64,000 bases of DNA from Enterobacter hormaechei subsp. hoffmannii (GTDB lineage: Bacteria > Pseudomonadota > Gammaproteobacteria > Enterobacterales > Enterobacteriaceae), in contig NZ_CP017186.1 in the NCBI RefSeq assembly GCF_001729745.1, positions 4,482,963-4,546,962 on the forward strand. Reading direction: 5' to 3'. Every line of letters starts with the position of its first letter. Position 1 is the stretch's first letter. Positions 50,283 to 63,196 of the stretch are shown here, one piece after another. A program made the translations under genes and the position numbers. A model generated the notes under the pieces. That model saw only the letters and a list, made by a program, of their open reading frames with translations. It did no database searches and was not told the origin of the DNA.

Positions 50283-50353
50283 GGCGGGTGGCGCGCAGCG
50301 ATCCCGCCCTACGGTTCATCCTGTAGGCCCGGTAAGCGCCAGCGCCACCGGGC
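50283..50353. repeat. BIME between pstS and pstC
   Basis: Two REP units: GGCGGGTGGCGCGCAGCG... (50283-50308) and GTAGGCCCGGTAAGCGCC... (about 50323-50353). It lies inside the operon and probably protects the pstS mRNA, helping the binding protein to be made in excess over the permease. Confidence 0.88.
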
Positions 50354-50385
50354 ATATTCGTAAGACGTCTCATAAAGAAGAGTAA

Positions 50386-52238
<1,853 letters not shown>

Positions 52239-52273
52239 ATTTTTACGGCGCGGCACATCGCGGCGCCGAATGA

Positions 52274-53059
<786 letters not shown>

Positions 53060-53085
53060 TTTGCCTTAGTGCATGTGGAGAAACC

Positions 53086-53811
53086 ATGGACAACCTCAAT
53101 CTTAATAAACACATTTCCGGCCAGTTTAACGCAGAGCTGGAAAGCATTCGCACCCAGGTGATGACCATGGGCGGCATGGTCGAGCAGCAGCTTTCTGATG
53201 CGATTACGGCAATGCACAACCAGGACAGCGAGCTGGCGAAGCGCGTTATCGAAGGCGATCACAACGTCAATATGATGGAAGTCGCCATCGACGAAGCGTG
53301 CGTGCGCATCATTGCCAAGCGTCAGCCAACCGCGAGCGACCTGCGTCTGGTAATGGCGATCATCAAAACTATCGCCGAGCTGGAGCGTATTGGTGACGTG
53401 GCGGATAAAATCTGCCGCACCGCGCTGGAGAAATTCTCCCAGCAGCACCAGCCGCTGCTGGTGAGCCTGGAGTCTCTCGGTCGCCACACCGTGCAGATGC
53501 TGCACGATGTGCTGGACGCTTTCGCGCGCATGGATCTGGACGAAGCGGTCCGTATCTACCGTGAAGATAAGAAAGTTGACCAGGAATACGAAGGCATAGT
53601 GCGTCAGCTAATGACCTACATGATGGAAGATTCCCGTACCATTCCAAGCGTGCTGACCGCGCTGTTCTGCGCGCGCTCAATTGAGCGTATTGGCGACCGC
53701 TGCCAGAACATTTGCGAATACATCTTCTACTTCGTGAAGGGACAGGATTTCCGTCACGTGGGCGGCGACGAGCTGGACAAGCTGCTGGCGGGTAAAGATC
53801 CGAAAGAGTGA
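53086..53811 (+). CDS. phoU: Phosphate signalling protein PhoU
   Basis: Negative regulator of the Pho regulon that links PstSCAB to PhoR. It has 241 residues in two repeated three-helix bundles with metal motifs [12 protein letters not shown] and [12 protein letters not shown]. The ATG at 53086 ([15 protein letters not shown]) matches the family; the frame is open 10 codons upstream and overlaps pstB. It is the last gene of the operon. In E. coli bglG would come next; here a BIME and yieH do. Confidence 0.97.
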   Translation: MDNLNLNKHISGQFNAELESIRTQVMTMGGMVEQQLSDAITAMHNQDSELAKRVIEGDHNVNMMEVAIDEACVRIIAKRQPTASDLRLVMAIIKTIAELERIGDVADKICRTALEKFSQQHQPLLVSLESLGRHTVQMLHDVLDAFARMDLDEAVRIYREDKKVDQEYEGIVRQLMTYMMEDSRTIPSVLTALFCARSIERIGDRCQNICEYIFYFVKGQDFRHVGGDELDKLLAGKDPKE

Positions 53812-53818
53812 TGTGTGT

Positions 53819-53887
53819 GGCGGGTGGCGCTATCGCTTACCCGCCCTACGATCCTTGTAGGCCGGATAAGCGTTAGCGCCATCCGGC
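53819..53887. repeat. BIME between phoU and yieH
   Basis: REP units at 53819-53845 (GGCGGGTGGCGCTATCGC...) and 53857-53887 (GTAGGCCGGATAAGCG...), in the convergent gap between phoU and yieH. The short T run after the second unit could help end phoU transcription. Confidence 0.88.
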
Positions 53888-53896
53888 TTTGTTTTT

Positions 53897-54562
53897 TCAG
53901 CGAGTAATATCCCACCCGCGCGCCTTCCACAATTCCGGCAGCTGCGCCAGGTCTGTAAAGGTCGTCACTTTTGGATGATCGATCGGCTTGTTGTGCGGAT
54001 CGGCGCAGAAGTAAAACACCTCCATCCCCGCATCAATCCCCGACTGCGCGCCCGCAGACGAGTCATCCACCAGGATGCAGTTCTCCACGTTGACGTTCAT
54101 CGCCTTCGCCGCGTGGAACATCAATGCCGGATCCGGCTTCCAGCGCTGGATATCGTAGCCGCTGAACAGTTTTTCCGGGAAGTGGTGCAACATGTCCAGC
54201 TTGCCGAGTGAGTGCTGCATTTTGCTGACCGGGCCGTTAGAGACCACGCAGATCGGCACCGTCATCGCATCCAGCAGCGCGTTAGCGCCGGCGATAACTT
54301 CCAGCTCGGCGTCGAAGAGGCGTGCGACCTCGGCGCGGTACACCGGTTCCAGATCCGCTTTCGCCAGATCCACCCCGTGCTCTTCGTTAATGATGTCGAT
54401 GATCTCGTACAGCTTCACGCCCTTAAAGCGTTTAAACACCTCTTCGAGATCGAGCGTAATGCCAAATTCCTGGAACATGGCGACATACGCGCGGGAACAA
54501 ATGACCTCACTGTCGACCAGCGTACCGTCACAGTCGAAAAATACCGCTTCAATTCCGGACAT
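53897..54562 (-). CDS. yieH: HAD-family sugar phosphatase YieH
   Basis: Cytoplasmic phosphatase; the E. coli enzyme acts on 6-phosphogluconate and some purine/pyrimidine phosphates. It has 221 residues. Motif I FFDCDGTLVDSE, motif II VVSNGP, motif III Lys in RWKPDPAL and motif IV LVDDSSAGAQSG are present. The start is ATG 54560-54562 with GGGAAAGG upstream; the frame extends 6 codons more. It is divergent from adeP. Confidence 0.95.
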   Translation of the reverse strand: MSGIEAVFFDCDGTLVDSEVICSRAYVAMFQEFGITLDLEEVFKRFKGVKLYEIIDIINEEHGVDLAKADLEPVYRAEVARLFDAELEVIAGANALLDAMTVPICVVSNGPVSKMQHSLGKLDMLHHFPEKLFSGYDIQRWKPDPALMFHAAKAMNVNVENCILVDDSSAGAQSGIDAGMEVFYFCADPHNKPIDHPKVTTFTDLAQLPELWKARGWDITR

Positions 54563-54727
54563 GCCTTTCCCTTTTAACAAGTTTAACGTTTACGTACGAC
54601 AGTTTAACGAGACGCAATCGTTGCCGTATAAGCAAAATCAATGAAAAAAGTATCCCGTAACCGCCACTATTGTCGCATTTTGGTATAGGATAGCGACGAA
54701 TTTTCCCTCCTTGTTCGGAAATTGATG

Positions 54728-56065
54728 ATGAGTCAACAACACACTACCCAGACATCTGGTCAGGGGCTGCTTGAGCGCGTGTTCAAACTGCGCGAGCACG
54801 GCACAACGGCACGCACCGAAGTGATCGCCGGTTTTACTACCTTCCTGACGATGGTCTATATCGTTTTCGTTAACCCGCAAATTCTGGGCGTGGCTGGCAT
54901 GGACACCAGCGCCGTCTTTGTTACCACCTGTCTGATCGCGGCCCTTGGCAGCATCCTGATGGGCGTTTTCGCTAATCTGCCCGTGGCGTTGGCCCCGGCA
55001 ATGGGTCTTAATGCGTTCTTTGCGTTCGTGGTGGTTCAGGCGATGGGCCTGCCGTGGCAGGTCGGGATGGGCGCTATTTTCTGGGGCGCGGTCGGCCTGC
55101 TGCTGCTGACCATCTTCCGTGTGCGCTACTGGATGATTGCGAACATTCCCGTGAGCCTGCGCGTGGGTATCACCAGCGGTATCGGTCTGTTTATCGGCAT
55201 GATGGGGCTGAAAAACGCTGGCGTAATCGTGGCGAACCCGGAAACGCTGGTGAGCATTGGTAACCTGACCTCTCACAGCGTGCTGCTGGGCGTGCTGGGC
55301 TTCTTTATTATCGCGATCCTGGCGTCGCGTAACATCCACGCTGCGGTGCTGGTCTCTATCATCGTGACCACGCTGCTGGGCTGGATGCTGGGTGACGTGC
55401 ATTACAGCGGTATTGTCTCTGCGCCACCGAGCGTTTCTACCGTGATTGGTCACGTTGATCTGGCGGGCTCGCTGAACCTGGGTCTGGCCGGAGTGATTTT
55501 CTCCTTCATGCTGGTCAACCTGTTTGACTCCTCCGGTACGCTGATTGGCGTGACGGACAAAGCGGGTCTGGCGGACGAGAAAGGCAAATTCCCGCGCATG
55601 AAGCAGGCGCTGTATGTGGATAGCATCTCGTCCGTTGCGGGTTCTTTCATCGGCACCTCGTCTGTTACCGCTTACATTGAATCCTCTTCCGGCGTGTCCG
55701 TGGGTGGCCGTACTGGCCTGACGGCGGTAGTCGTGGGTCTGCTGTTCCTGCTGGTGATCTTCCTCTCTCCGCTGGCGGGGATGGTGCCACCGTACGCGGC
55801 AGCTGGCGCGCTGATCTACGTCGGCGTGCTGATGACCTCGAGCCTGGCGCGCGTGAAGTGGGAAGATCTGACGGAAGCCGTTCCGGCGTTTATTACCGCG
55901 GTGATGATGCCGTTCAGCTTCTCGATCACCGAAGGTATCGCGCTGGGCTTTATCTCGTACTGTGTGATGAAGATCGGTACCGGCCGTTTCCGCGAACTCA
56001 GCCCGTGCGTGATGATTGTGGCGCTGCTGTTTGTGCTCAAGATTGTGTTTATTGACGCGCACTAA
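54728..56065 (+). CDS. adeP: Adenine permease AdeP (PurP/YieG)
   Basis: High-affinity adenine/H+ symporter of the NCS2/AzgA-like family in the inner membrane. It has 445 residues and many hydrophobic segments. Conserved TEVIAGFTTFLTMVYIVFVNP, ALAPAMGLNAFFAF and VTAYIESSSGVSVGGRTGL blocks match E. coli. Three start codons in a row (TTG-ATG-ATG, 54722-54728) exist; the last gives the E. coli-like MSQQHTTQTSGQG. Confidence 0.95.
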   Translation: MSQQHTTQTSGQGLLERVFKLREHGTTARTEVIAGFTTFLTMVYIVFVNPQILGVAGMDTSAVFVTTCLIAALGSILMGVFANLPVALAPAMGLNAFFAFVVVQAMGLPWQVGMGAIFWGAVGLLLLTIFRVRYWMIANIPVSLRVGITSGIGLFIGMMGLKNAGVIVANPETLVSIGNLTSHSVLLGVLGFFIIAILASRNIHAAVLVSIIVTTLLGWMLGDVHYSGIVSAPPSVSTVIGHVDLAGSLNLGLAGVIFSFMLVNLFDSSGTLIGVTDKAGLADEKGKFPRMKQALYVDSISSVAGSFIGTSSVTAYIESSSGVSVGGRTGLTAVVVGLLFLLVIFLSPLAGMVPPYAAAGALIYVGVLMTSSLARVKWEDLTEAVPAFITAVMMPFSFSITEGIALGFISYCVMKIGTGRFRELSPCVMIVALLFVLKIVFIDAH

Positions 56066-56080
56066 GGTGCGGTTTGTGGT

Positions 56081-56149
56081 GTCAGGTGGCGCTTCGCTTA
56101 CCTGACCTACTGACGAGTGTAGGCCCGGTAAGCGCTAGCGCCACCGGGC
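56081..56149. repeat. BIME after adeP
   Basis: REP units at 56081-56106 (GTCAGGTGGCGCTTCGC...) and 56119-56149 (GTAGGCCCGGTAAGCGC...), directly followed by six T residues. The second unit could serve as the adeP terminator. The convergent chrR stop is 8 bp beyond it. Confidence 0.88.
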
Positions 56150-56156
56150 TTTTTTA

Positions 56157-56723
56157 TCAGGTTTTAACCCGCTTAATATAATCCCCAAACGCAGTCAACT
56201 GACCAGAGAGATGATCACGCGTACTCTGATCCACCACTTCACCCGTCTGCGGGTCGACTTTGTTCTGAATCACGCCGCCCATAAATTCCGGCTTGTTCAT
56301 CACCATCGCATCCAGGAACACCAGGATCTGTCGCAGGTGATACTGGCAGCGCGCACCGCCGATGGCGCCCATTGAGCTGGTCTGGATCAGCACCGGTTTG
56401 CCTGACAGCGGCTGCTCCGGTAAACGGGATAACCAGTCAATCGCGTTCTTCAGACCACCCGGAACCGAGTAGTTATATTCTGGCGTTACAATCACTACAC
56501 CATCAGCCTGACGGATCTGCTCGGCTATCGCCTCCACGCTGTGCGGGAACCCTTCTTCCTGCTGAACGTCAGCATCATAAAGCGGGATGTCGCCAATAGA
56601 CGGCAGGGCGCTGATCTCCATTCCCGCAGGCGCCAGCTGTGGCAGCGTGCGCGCTACCATCCCGTTAAAAGAACCTTTGCGCAGGCTTCCCAGTAACGTA
56701 ACAACTTTCAACGTATCAGACAT
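56157..56723 (-). CDS. chrR: NAD(P)H-dependent FMN quinone/chromate reductase ChrR (YieF)
   Basis: Flavoprotein that reduces quinones, chromate and other oxidants by two electrons at a time. It has 188 residues. The FMN-phosphate loop GSLRKGSFN and the flavin-site motif TPEYNYSVPGGLKNAIDW are complete. It lies downstream of yieE on the same strand (36 bp gap). Confidence 0.95.
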   Translation of the reverse strand: MSDTLKVVTLLGSLRKGSFNGMVARTLPQLAPAGMEISALPSIGDIPLYDADVQQEEGFPHSVEAIAEQIRQADGVVIVTPEYNYSVPGGLKNAIDWLSRLPEQPLSGKPVLIQTSSMGAIGGARCQYHLRQILVFLDAMVMNKPEFMGGVIQNKVDPQTGEVVDQSTRDHLSGQLTAFGDYIKRVKT

Positions 56724-56759
56724 GATTACTCCTGTTTCATCATGATGACCCTGGACGGA

Positions 56760-57506
56760 TCAGCTATGGGTGTATGCTTTTTCTGCCGGTAAACTGGTTA
56801 ATCGCATCAGGCGCGCGGCGGGCTCGTTGGCGCGCTCAGGTACATCCGGAAGACTACGCCAACCGCGAATACTGTCAAACTCCCAGATTTTCAGCCGTTC
56901 GATGGCGGGGCTCACCGCAACGGACCAGATCAGTACGTCCTCAGCGTCGCTGAGCGCCTCTACCAGCGACGCTTTCGCGGCACGCAGGCGTCCGGAGCCG
57001 GGAAGCAGCTGCAACAGGCTGGCGTCGTCTGATGCCGCGCCGCTCAGTTTACGGATGCTCTGGCGAAGGGTGATGAGCTGCGCTCTGGCTTCAACGGGAT
57101 CGTTCTGGTTACGTATCCACAGCTTTTCATTGCTGGAGAGCGGGTATTCATCGAGCGCGTTAGCACCATGGAAGCTGCGCGTGACGCGTTGCAGCTCCAT
57201 ATCCAGGCCGCAATCACCTTCAGTCGTCAGCGCGACGCCAACAATGTTGCCGGTATACGCAATGGAAAAATGGGGGAGTGCCGGGTCCGCAAAAACCGGG
57301 CGACCTTCTGGCTGGGTGAGTATGTCCGGTAATTCGCTGGTGCCGTACAGCATAAAAAGCAGTTCTGCGAGGAGCGCTCTGGAAGCTAAAAACCGCGTCC
57401 TGCGGTGTTCAGGTAGTTTGAGCGCCTCACTGTGACAGGATGAAGAAATTCTGGCCGATACGAGATGCCCTTCCGTTAATGTTCCTCGTGCAAAGTGCGT
57501 AGCCAT
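56760..57506 (-). CDS. yieE: Putative phosphopantetheinyl transferase YieE
   Basis: It has 248 residues and is similar along its length to E. coli YieE, placed in the 4'-phosphopantetheinyl transferase superfamily. The metal-binding motif is visible as CGLDMELQRV. The second family motif (W-S/C-x-K-E-A/S) is not recognisable, so activity on carrier proteins is uncertain. No polyketide or fatty-acid carrier gene is nearby; its neighbours are chrR and yidZ. Divergence from E. coli is higher than for most genes here. Confidence 0.88.
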   Translation of the reverse strand: MATHFARGTLTEGHLVSARISSSCHSEALKLPEHRRTRFLASRALLAELLFMLYGTSELPDILTQPEGRPVFADPALPHFSIAYTGNIVGVALTTEGDCGLDMELQRVTRSFHGANALDEYPLSSNEKLWIRNQNDPVEARAQLITLRQSIRKLSGAASDDASLLQLLPGSGRLRAAKASLVEALSDAEDVLIWSVAVSPAIERLKIWEFDSIRGWRSLPDVPERANEPAARLMRLTSLPAEKAYTHS

Positions 57507-57628
57507 TTTTCGCTCCCTGATAATGGTCGTAGTCGGTTAAACGGTTACATGATTATCGCTTAACTCAGCTTCTGTTTTAATCAGTAAATAGAAATAAGAG
57601 AAGCCTGAGGACCGAACTTTACATTATC

Positions 57629-58600
57629 TTAGGCAAAAACCTGACCTGGCGCGGTATACAGGGCTTTTATAGTTTCGCGCAGCCAGATAATTTTCGGATT
57701 ATGGCTGTTCCGCTTATGCCAGATTAGCGTGAAGGGTACGGTCAGCTTTTCTGCCTGCGCCTCATCGATGGGAATGGGAAGGCAGACCAGATTACGCTGG
57801 TGGAGTTGATTGTAGTGATGGCAGTAGTAGGGCGCAGTGGCAATGTAGTTGTGGTCCGGCTGAGCCGCCATAAACATCGACTGTTCAAAGCCGGGCAGGC
57901 TCATGGCGACGTTGCGCTCGCGGCCCATCTCTTTTAGCACTTCATCAAGCGCCCAGGTATCGCTGCGCTCCCAGAAGATGCTGATATGCGGGTAGCGCAG
58001 AAACGTCTCAAGGTTCCACGCTTCGTGAAGTGCCGGATGATCTTCTCGCAGATAGACGCACGGACGGTCGCTGAACAGGATTTCGTAGTCAATAAACCAC
58101 GGCATCAGCTTTAGCAGCTCGCGGGAGCGCGGGTGCGTTTCGCGGCCGGTAAAACCGAGATCGACCTCCCCGCGTGTAATGGCGTCCAGCGAATCATAAT
58201 CCCACTGGCGCAACTTCACCGTCGCCTGTGGGTAGCGCTCATTCACCTGCTCCAGCAGGGTGTTGAAGCGAATCAGCATCAGCGGCGTTTCGGCGGCGAG
58301 CACAAACTTGAGCCCGCCTGGAGAGCTATGGTGGAATTTATCGACGATTTGATTGCCAATCTGCATCCAGTCGGCCAGATCCTGTTCCAGACTCACCGTT
58401 AGCGGCGTGGGCAGTAGCCCTAAAGGCGTTTTCACAAACAGCGGATCGTCGAACCAGTCGCGCAGCTTCGCCAGCGATTTACTCACCGCGGACGGCGTCA
58501 CGTTCATTCGCTTCGCGGCTTTGGTGACGCTGCGCTCCTGCAACAACAACTGCAGGCAAAGTAAAAGATTAAGATCGAGACTGCTGATGGGCTTCTTCAT
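57629..58600 (-). CDS. yidZ: LysR-family regulator YidZ
   Basis: It has 323 residues: N-terminal winged HTH ([20 protein letters not shown], about 22-45) and a LysR substrate domain. E. coli YidZ has been linked to anaerobic nitric oxide protection. The ATG at 58598-58600 ([17 protein letters not shown]) matches the E. coli start. The frame is open 19 codons upstream inside mdtL. The first 32 bp overlap the end of mdtL, so the two are probably co-transcribed. Confidence 0.93.
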   Translation of the reverse strand: MKKPISSLDLNLLLCLQLLLQERSVTKAAKRMNVTPSAVSKSLAKLRDWFDDPLFVKTPLGLLPTPLTVSLEQDLADWMQIGNQIVDKFHHSSPGGLKFVLAAETPLMLIRFNTLLEQVNERYPQATVKLRQWDYDSLDAITRGEVDLGFTGRETHPRSRELLKLMPWFIDYEILFSDRPCVYLREDHPALHEAWNLETFLRYPHISIFWERSDTWALDEVLKEMGRERNVAMSLPGFEQSMFMAAQPDHNYIATAPYYCHHYNQLHQRNLVCLPIPIDEAQAEKLTVPFTLIWHKRNSHNPKIIWLRETIKALYTAPGQVFA

Positions 58601-59744
58601 AGTGCGCCGCGGGCTGGATGACCATAAGTAAGGTAATGCAGAGTATGCTACAGCCAATCAGAACCCCGATCAGCATATTCAGCGCGTTAAGGCCGATCAC
58701 CGCCGCCAGCCAAATCCACAGCGACGAACCGCATACCTGCGCAATGCCCAGCACCGAGCTTGCCACGCCTGCCCGCAGTGAGAACGGGCCAAGCGCCTGA
58801 CTCATCGCCACGCCGAAGCCGCCGGAGAATCCGGCGCATATCAGGGTCATACCCACCAGCATCAGCGCATGTGAGGTGGCGGTCGCCAGAATTACGCCTG
58901 CGGCGAGAAACAGCGTCTGTGAAGCGAGCATCAGCGTGCGCTGGCGGAAGATATTGAGCGCAAAGGGCATCGAGAATGAAACCGCCATGCTGACCATCGC
59001 ATTGAGCGCCATCACCGTCGAATACTCACCGCGATCGAAGCCTATCGTCTCCATCAGTAACACCGGGGAAACGTTTACATAGGTGAGGATCACCGCCACG
59101 CTGAGCGTGATGATGGCCAGGCGGCTCAGGAAAAAGCGATTCAGAAGCTTTTCAGCCGGATGAATGGTAGCAGCGTGGTGCGTCTGCTGCGAACCGGGAT
59201 GGGTCTCTTTCAACACCGTCACGGACAGTATAAAGACGATGGCGCCCATTGTGGCCATGGTCCAGAAAAGGCTCTGCCATGGAAATTTCAGCATGATCAG
59301 GTAGCCTACAACCGGTGCCAGCACCGGGATGATGCAGGTAATGCCGTTCAGCATCGACAGCACCCTGGCGCGGCGCTGGGCGCTCAAGGTATCGCGCAGA
59401 ATGGCAAACGCCACCACGTAACAGCCGCCCGCGCCAATGCCCTGGATAAAGCGCCCTGACAGGAACATTGTGCTTTCCTGAGCCATTGAACACAGTACCG
59501 ATGCCAGCGTAAAGATAACCGCCCCCGTAATGGCGACGGGTTGACGGCCGGCTCTGTCCGCGATTTTCCCGGCAAATACCATCGACGACGCCATTCCCGC
59601 GAGGTAGGCCGAAAACGCGATGTGCAGTTGCGCCTCGCTGGCACCCAGATCGCGTGCAATATGCGGTAGCCCCACCAGATACATATCAATGCCGGACGGA
59701 TACAGCAGAACTAATGCGAAACTACAAAACAGAAAACGAGCCAT
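58569..59744 (-). CDS. mdtL: MFS multidrug efflux protein MdtL (YidY)
   Basis: Inner-membrane drug/H+ antiporter of the DHA1 family, linked to chloramphenicol resistance in E. coli. It has 391 residues with about 12 membrane segments and the loop motif [14 protein letters not shown]. The start is ATG 59742-59744 with a GGGGGA site. In E. coli tnaB lies upstream; here mnmE does, with only 111 bp between. Confidence 0.94.
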   Translation of the reverse strand: MARFLFCSFALVLLYPSGIDMYLVGLPHIARDLGASEAQLHIAFSAYLAGMASSMVFAGKIADRAGRQPVAITGAVIFTLASVLCSMAQESTMFLSGRFIQGIGAGGCYVVAFAILRDTLSAQRRARVLSMLNGITCIIPVLAPVVGYLIMLKFPWQSLFWTMATMGAIVFILSVTVLKETHPGSQQTHHAATIHPAEKLLNRFFLSRLAIITLSVAVILTYVNVSPVLLMETIGFDRGEYSTVMALNAMVSMAVSFSMPFALNIFRQRTLMLASQTLFLAAGVILATATSHALMLVGMTLICAGFSGGFGVAMSQALGPFSLRAGVASSVLGIAQVCGSSLWIWLAAVIGLNALNMLIGVLIGCSILCITLLMVIQPAAHYEEAHQQSRS

Positions 59745-59813
59745 AAATCCCCCATAGATGCAGGCAAGCAGGATAGGGGGCATGGGGGGATTAAGCGAGT
59801 TGCCATTGGGACA

Positions 59814-59842
59814 ATGGTGATTTCCCTGGAGGAAATCACCAT
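59814..59842. repeat. Perfect inverted repeat between mnmE and mdtL
   Basis: ATGGTGATTTCC (59814-59825) and GGAAATCACCAT (59831-59842) pair over 12 bp around CTGGA. No T run follows on either strand, so it is a weak terminator at best. It lies 13 bp after the mnmE stop and about 70 bp before the mdtL ATG, where an operator could also sit. Confidence 0.7.
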
Positions 59843-59855
59843 GTTCTATCGGGAA

Positions 59856-61220
59856 TTACTTACCAATGCAGAAGCTCGAGAAAATCCGTCCCAGCAGATC
59901 GTCCGACGTAAACTCCCCGGTGATCTCGCTCAGGTTCTGCTGCGCCAGACGCAGTTCCTCCGCCAGCAGCTCGCCGGCCCAAGCGCCGATCAGCTGGGCT
60001 TTACCCTGCTCAAGGTGGCGAGCCGCCTCTTCCAGCGCCTGCAAGTGACGACGACGCGCCAGGAAGCCGCCTTCCATGCTGGTGTCAAAACCCATGCTAT
60101 GTTTGAGGTGGTTACGCAGGGCTTCCACGCCTTCCCCGGTACGGGCCGACAGACGAATAAGTGAGTGACCATTCACATCGCTGATGCCCAGCGTTTCGCC
60201 GGTAACGTCGGCCTTATTGCGCACCACGGTGATCGGCAGTTTGGCCGGGAGACGGGCAATAAAGTCTGGCCAGATTTCTGCCGGGTCAACGGCGTCGGTC
60301 GTGGTGCCGTCCACCATAAACAGCACGCGGTCGGCCTGCTCGATCTCCTGCCAGGCGCGTTCGATACCGATACGCTCGACTTCATCGCTCGCATCGCGCA
60401 GGCCAGCGGTATCGATGATGTGCAGCGGCATGCCGTCGATATGGATATGCTCGCGCAGGACGTCGCGGGTGGTGCCGGCTATGTCGGTCACGATCGCCGC
60501 TTCACGGCCCGCCAGAGCGTTCAGCAGGCTTGATTTCCCGGCGTTGGGGCGACCAGCAATGACCACCTTCATGCCCTCACGCAGCAGGCTGCCCTGGCGC
60601 GCTTCGGCGCGAACGGCATCCAGATCGTTCATCACCTGGTTGAGCTGGGCTTCGATTTTGCCGTCAGAAAGGAAGTCAATCTCCTCGTCCGGGAAGTCGA
60701 TAGCCGCTTCAACATAGATTCGCAGGTGAGTAAGTGCTTCCACAAGGTGATTCACGCGTGCGGAAAATGCCCCCTGCAACGAGTTCAGCGCGGAGCGGGC
60801 TGCCTGTTCGGAACTGGCGTCGATCAGGTCGGCAATCGCTTCGGCCTGCGCCAGGTCGAGCTTATCGTTCAGGAAGGCACGCTCGGAGAACTCACCCGGC
60901 TTCGCAATGCGCAGGCCAGGCAGGGTCAGAATACGTTTTAACAGCAGGTCGAGGATCACCGGGCCGCCGTGACCCTGAAGCTCCAGCACGTCTTCGCCGG
61001 TAAAGGAGTTTGGGCCGGGGAACCACAGCGCAATGCCCTGGTCCAGCGAGGTGCCGTCGGCATCTTTAAATGGCAGATAATCAGCGTAGCGCGGCTTTGG
61101 CAGTTTACCCAGCACCGCTTCGGCCACCTCACGCGCCTTCAGGCCGGAGATGCGCAGAATGCCTACACCACCGCGTCCCGGTGGGGTTGCCTGGGCGACG
61201 ATAGTGTCGTTATGGCTCAT
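59856..61220 (-). CDS. mnmE: tRNA U34 modification GTPase MnmE (TrmE)
   Basis: Partner of MnmG in cmnm5U34 synthesis; binds formyl-tetrahydrofolate. It has 454 residues: N-terminal folate domain ([14 protein letters not shown]), helical domain, inserted G domain with [15 protein letters not shown] and NKAD, and the C-terminal CIGK with the conserved Cys. It is downstream of yidC, with an intrinsic terminator for yidC in between. Confidence 0.97.
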   Translation of the reverse strand: MSHNDTIVAQATPPGRGGVGILRISGLKAREVAEAVLGKLPKPRYADYLPFKDADGTSLDQGIALWFPGPNSFTGEDVLELQGHGGPVILDLLLKRILTLPGLRIAKPGEFSERAFLNDKLDLAQAEAIADLIDASSEQAARSALNSLQGAFSARVNHLVEALTHLRIYVEAAIDFPDEEIDFLSDGKIEAQLNQVMNDLDAVRAEARQGSLLREGMKVVIAGRPNAGKSSLLNALAGREAAIVTDIAGTTRDVLREHIHIDGMPLHIIDTAGLRDASDEVERIGIERAWQEIEQADRVLFMVDGTTTDAVDPAEIWPDFIARLPAKLPITVVRNKADVTGETLGISDVNGHSLIRLSARTGEGVEALRNHLKHSMGFDTSMEGGFLARRRHLQALEEAARHLEQGKAQLIGAWAGELLAEELRLAQQNLSEITGEFTSDDLLGRIFSSFCIGK

Positions 61221-61242
61221 GGTTGCTCTCGTTCAATACAAA

Positions 61243-61275
61243 TAAAAAAGGCGGTCAATCGACCGCCCTTATTTT
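61243..61275 (-). terminator. yidC terminator
   Basis: GGCGGTC and GACCGCC make a stem with loop AATC; on the minus strand it ends in a run of T (61243-61250). It separates the rpmH-rnpA-yidD-yidC transcript from mnmE. Confidence 0.88.
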
Positions 61276-61292
61276 AGCGTTAAGTTACCGAA

Positions 61293-62936
61293 TCAGGACT
61301 TTTTCTTTTCGCGGCTATGCAGGCCACGTTTTTCCAGACCACGGTAAATCAGCTGCTGCTGGATGATGGTCACCAGGTTGCTGACGATATAGTACAGCAC
61401 CAGACCTGACGGGAACCACAGGAAGAACACGGTGAAGATGACCGGCATAAAGGTCATGATCTTCTGCTGCATCGGGTCAGTCACGGTGGTCGGAGACATC
61501 TTCTGGATGAAGAACATCGTCACGCCCATCAGGATCGGCAGGATGTAGTACGGGTCCTGTGCGGACAGGTCATGGATCCACAGGGCGAACGGCGCGTGGC
61601 GCAGCTCAACGGAACCCATCAGCATGTAGTACAGCGCAAGGAAGATTGGCATCTGAATCAGCAGCGGGAAGCAACCACCCAGTGGGTTCACTTTCTCTGC
61701 TTTATACAGGGCCATCATCTCCTGGCTCTGACGCTGTTTGTCATCGCCCAGACGCTCACGCATAGCCTGAATCTTCGGCTGTAGCATACGCATCTTCGCC
61801 ATGGAGGTGTACTGCGCTTTAGTCAGCGGGTACATGATGCCACGAACGATAAAGGTGATAACGATGATGGAGAAGCCCCAGTTACCCAGGAAGCTGTGGA
61901 TGAACTTCAGCAGCTTAAACAGCGGCTGAGAGATGAACCACAACCAACCGTAATCAACGGTCAGATCCAGGTGCGGCGCAACGGCAGCCATTTTGTCCTG
62001 GATTTCCGGGCCGACCCACAGGGTGCTTGCCAGCTTACCGGTTTGACCCGGCTGCACCAGAACCGGCTGAGATTTGTAGCCGATGGCTGCAATACCGTTG
62101 CCGAGGTTCGCGGTGTAGAAGTTGTTCGTACCGTCGTTATTCGGTACCCACGCCGTCGCGAAATACTGTTGCAGCATTGCGACCCAACCGCCTTTAGAGC
62201 TGACGTTCAGGTTTTCGTTATCGGCAATGGTGTCGAATTTGTATTTCTCGTACTTGGTATCTGGCGTGGAGTAAGCCGCGCCACGGAAGGTATGCAGCGC
62301 AAAGTTGCTGCTTCCGGTGTCACGGTGAGACGGCAGATTGATGGACTGCTTCAGCTGACCAAAGGTAGAGATTTCCAGCGGTTTCGCACCGGTGTTCTGT
62401 ACGCTGTAGCCCACGTTCACCGCATATTCACCGCGTTTCAGGGTGAAGGTTTTGGTGAAGGTGTTGCCTGCCGCGTCGGTGTAGGTCATCGGAATAACCA
62501 GTTCGTTCTGACCATCAGCCAGCACAAAGGTGTCATTCTCGACGTTATACAGTGGACGCGCACCGTTCGCCGGGTTATCCGGGCCATCACGACCGGTCAG
62601 GCCGCTCTGTGCCTGGTAGATAAACTCAGGCGTGGTTTCCAGTAACTGGAACGGTTCGGTAGACTTCAGCTCTTTCGGGTAGGTCAACAGCAGCGCCTGC
62701 TCAACATCACCACCACGGGTGTTGATAGTCAGCTCAAGCACATCGGTCTTAACCGTAATCTGTTTCCCCTGGCCACTGGCCGGTACGCCCTGGTCGGCGG
62801 CGCTACCCGCTGCGGTGGTCGTGGTCTGCGTGGTCTGCTGCTGGGGTTGAGGATTTTTATCCTGCTCCCATGCCTGCCAGATCATGAAAGACACGAACAA
62901 CAAAGCGATGATAAGAAGATTGCGTTGCGAATCCAT
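61293..62936 (-). CDS. yidC: Membrane protein insertase YidC
   Basis: Inserts and folds inner-membrane proteins alone or with SecYEG; subunit c of ATP synthase is a classic client. It has 547 residues: N-terminal anchor ([18 protein letters not shown]), a large periplasmic domain, and the conserved C-terminal five-helix core with the substrate-groove Arg region ([18 protein letters not shown]), ending in a basic tail ([11 protein letters not shown]). It starts 2 bp after yidD. Confidence 0.97.
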   Translation of the reverse strand: MDSQRNLLIIALLFVSFMIWQAWEQDKNPQPQQQTTQTTTTAAGSAADQGVPASGQGKQITVKTDVLELTINTRGGDVEQALLLTYPKELKSTEPFQLLETTPEFIYQAQSGLTGRDGPDNPANGARPLYNVENDTFVLADGQNELVIPMTYTDAAGNTFTKTFTLKRGEYAVNVGYSVQNTGAKPLEISTFGQLKQSINLPSHRDTGSSNFALHTFRGAAYSTPDTKYEKYKFDTIADNENLNVSSKGGWVAMLQQYFATAWVPNNDGTNNFYTANLGNGIAAIGYKSQPVLVQPGQTGKLASTLWVGPEIQDKMAAVAPHLDLTVDYGWLWFISQPLFKLLKFIHSFLGNWGFSIIVITFIVRGIMYPLTKAQYTSMAKMRMLQPKIQAMRERLGDDKQRQSQEMMALYKAEKVNPLGGCFPLLIQMPIFLALYYMLMGSVELRHAPFALWIHDLSAQDPYYILPILMGVTMFFIQKMSPTTVTDPMQQKIMTFMPVIFTVFFLWFPSGLVLYYIVSNLVTIIQQQLIYRGLEKRGLHSREKKKS

Positions 62937-62938
62937 CG

Positions 62939-63196
62939 TTAGTGTTCTCTGGTATCAAAAGGTCCTGGAGGGACGGGGTCGTCTCCACCTGGGTGTAAAG
63001 GGTGGCATTTTAATACGCGTTTCACCGTCAACCAACTGCCTTTTATCACTCCAAACCTGCGCAATGCCTCAATTCCGTAGCTTGAGCATGTTGGCGTGAA
63101 ACGGCAATGTGGCCCGAGTAGCGGACTAATCAGGCGTTGATAGACCCGAATGAGGGCTATCAGGACCCGCGAGCCAGGCGACAGTGGCGGCGCCAT
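62939..63196 (-). CDS. yidD: Membrane protein insertion efficiency factor YidD
   Basis: An 85-residue membrane-associated protein that assists YidC. Conserved block [20 protein letters not shown] with Cys residues ([16 protein letters not shown]) is present; from memory it appears identical to E. coli YidD. Its first 37 bp overlap the end of rnpA in another frame, as in E. coli. Confidence 0.96.

Noticed and set aside
54638..56062. 474-codon His/Arg/Gln-rich frame antisense to adeP
   Set aside because: Its composition is what results from reading GC-rich membrane-protein codons backwards. adeP on the other strand is conserved end to end.
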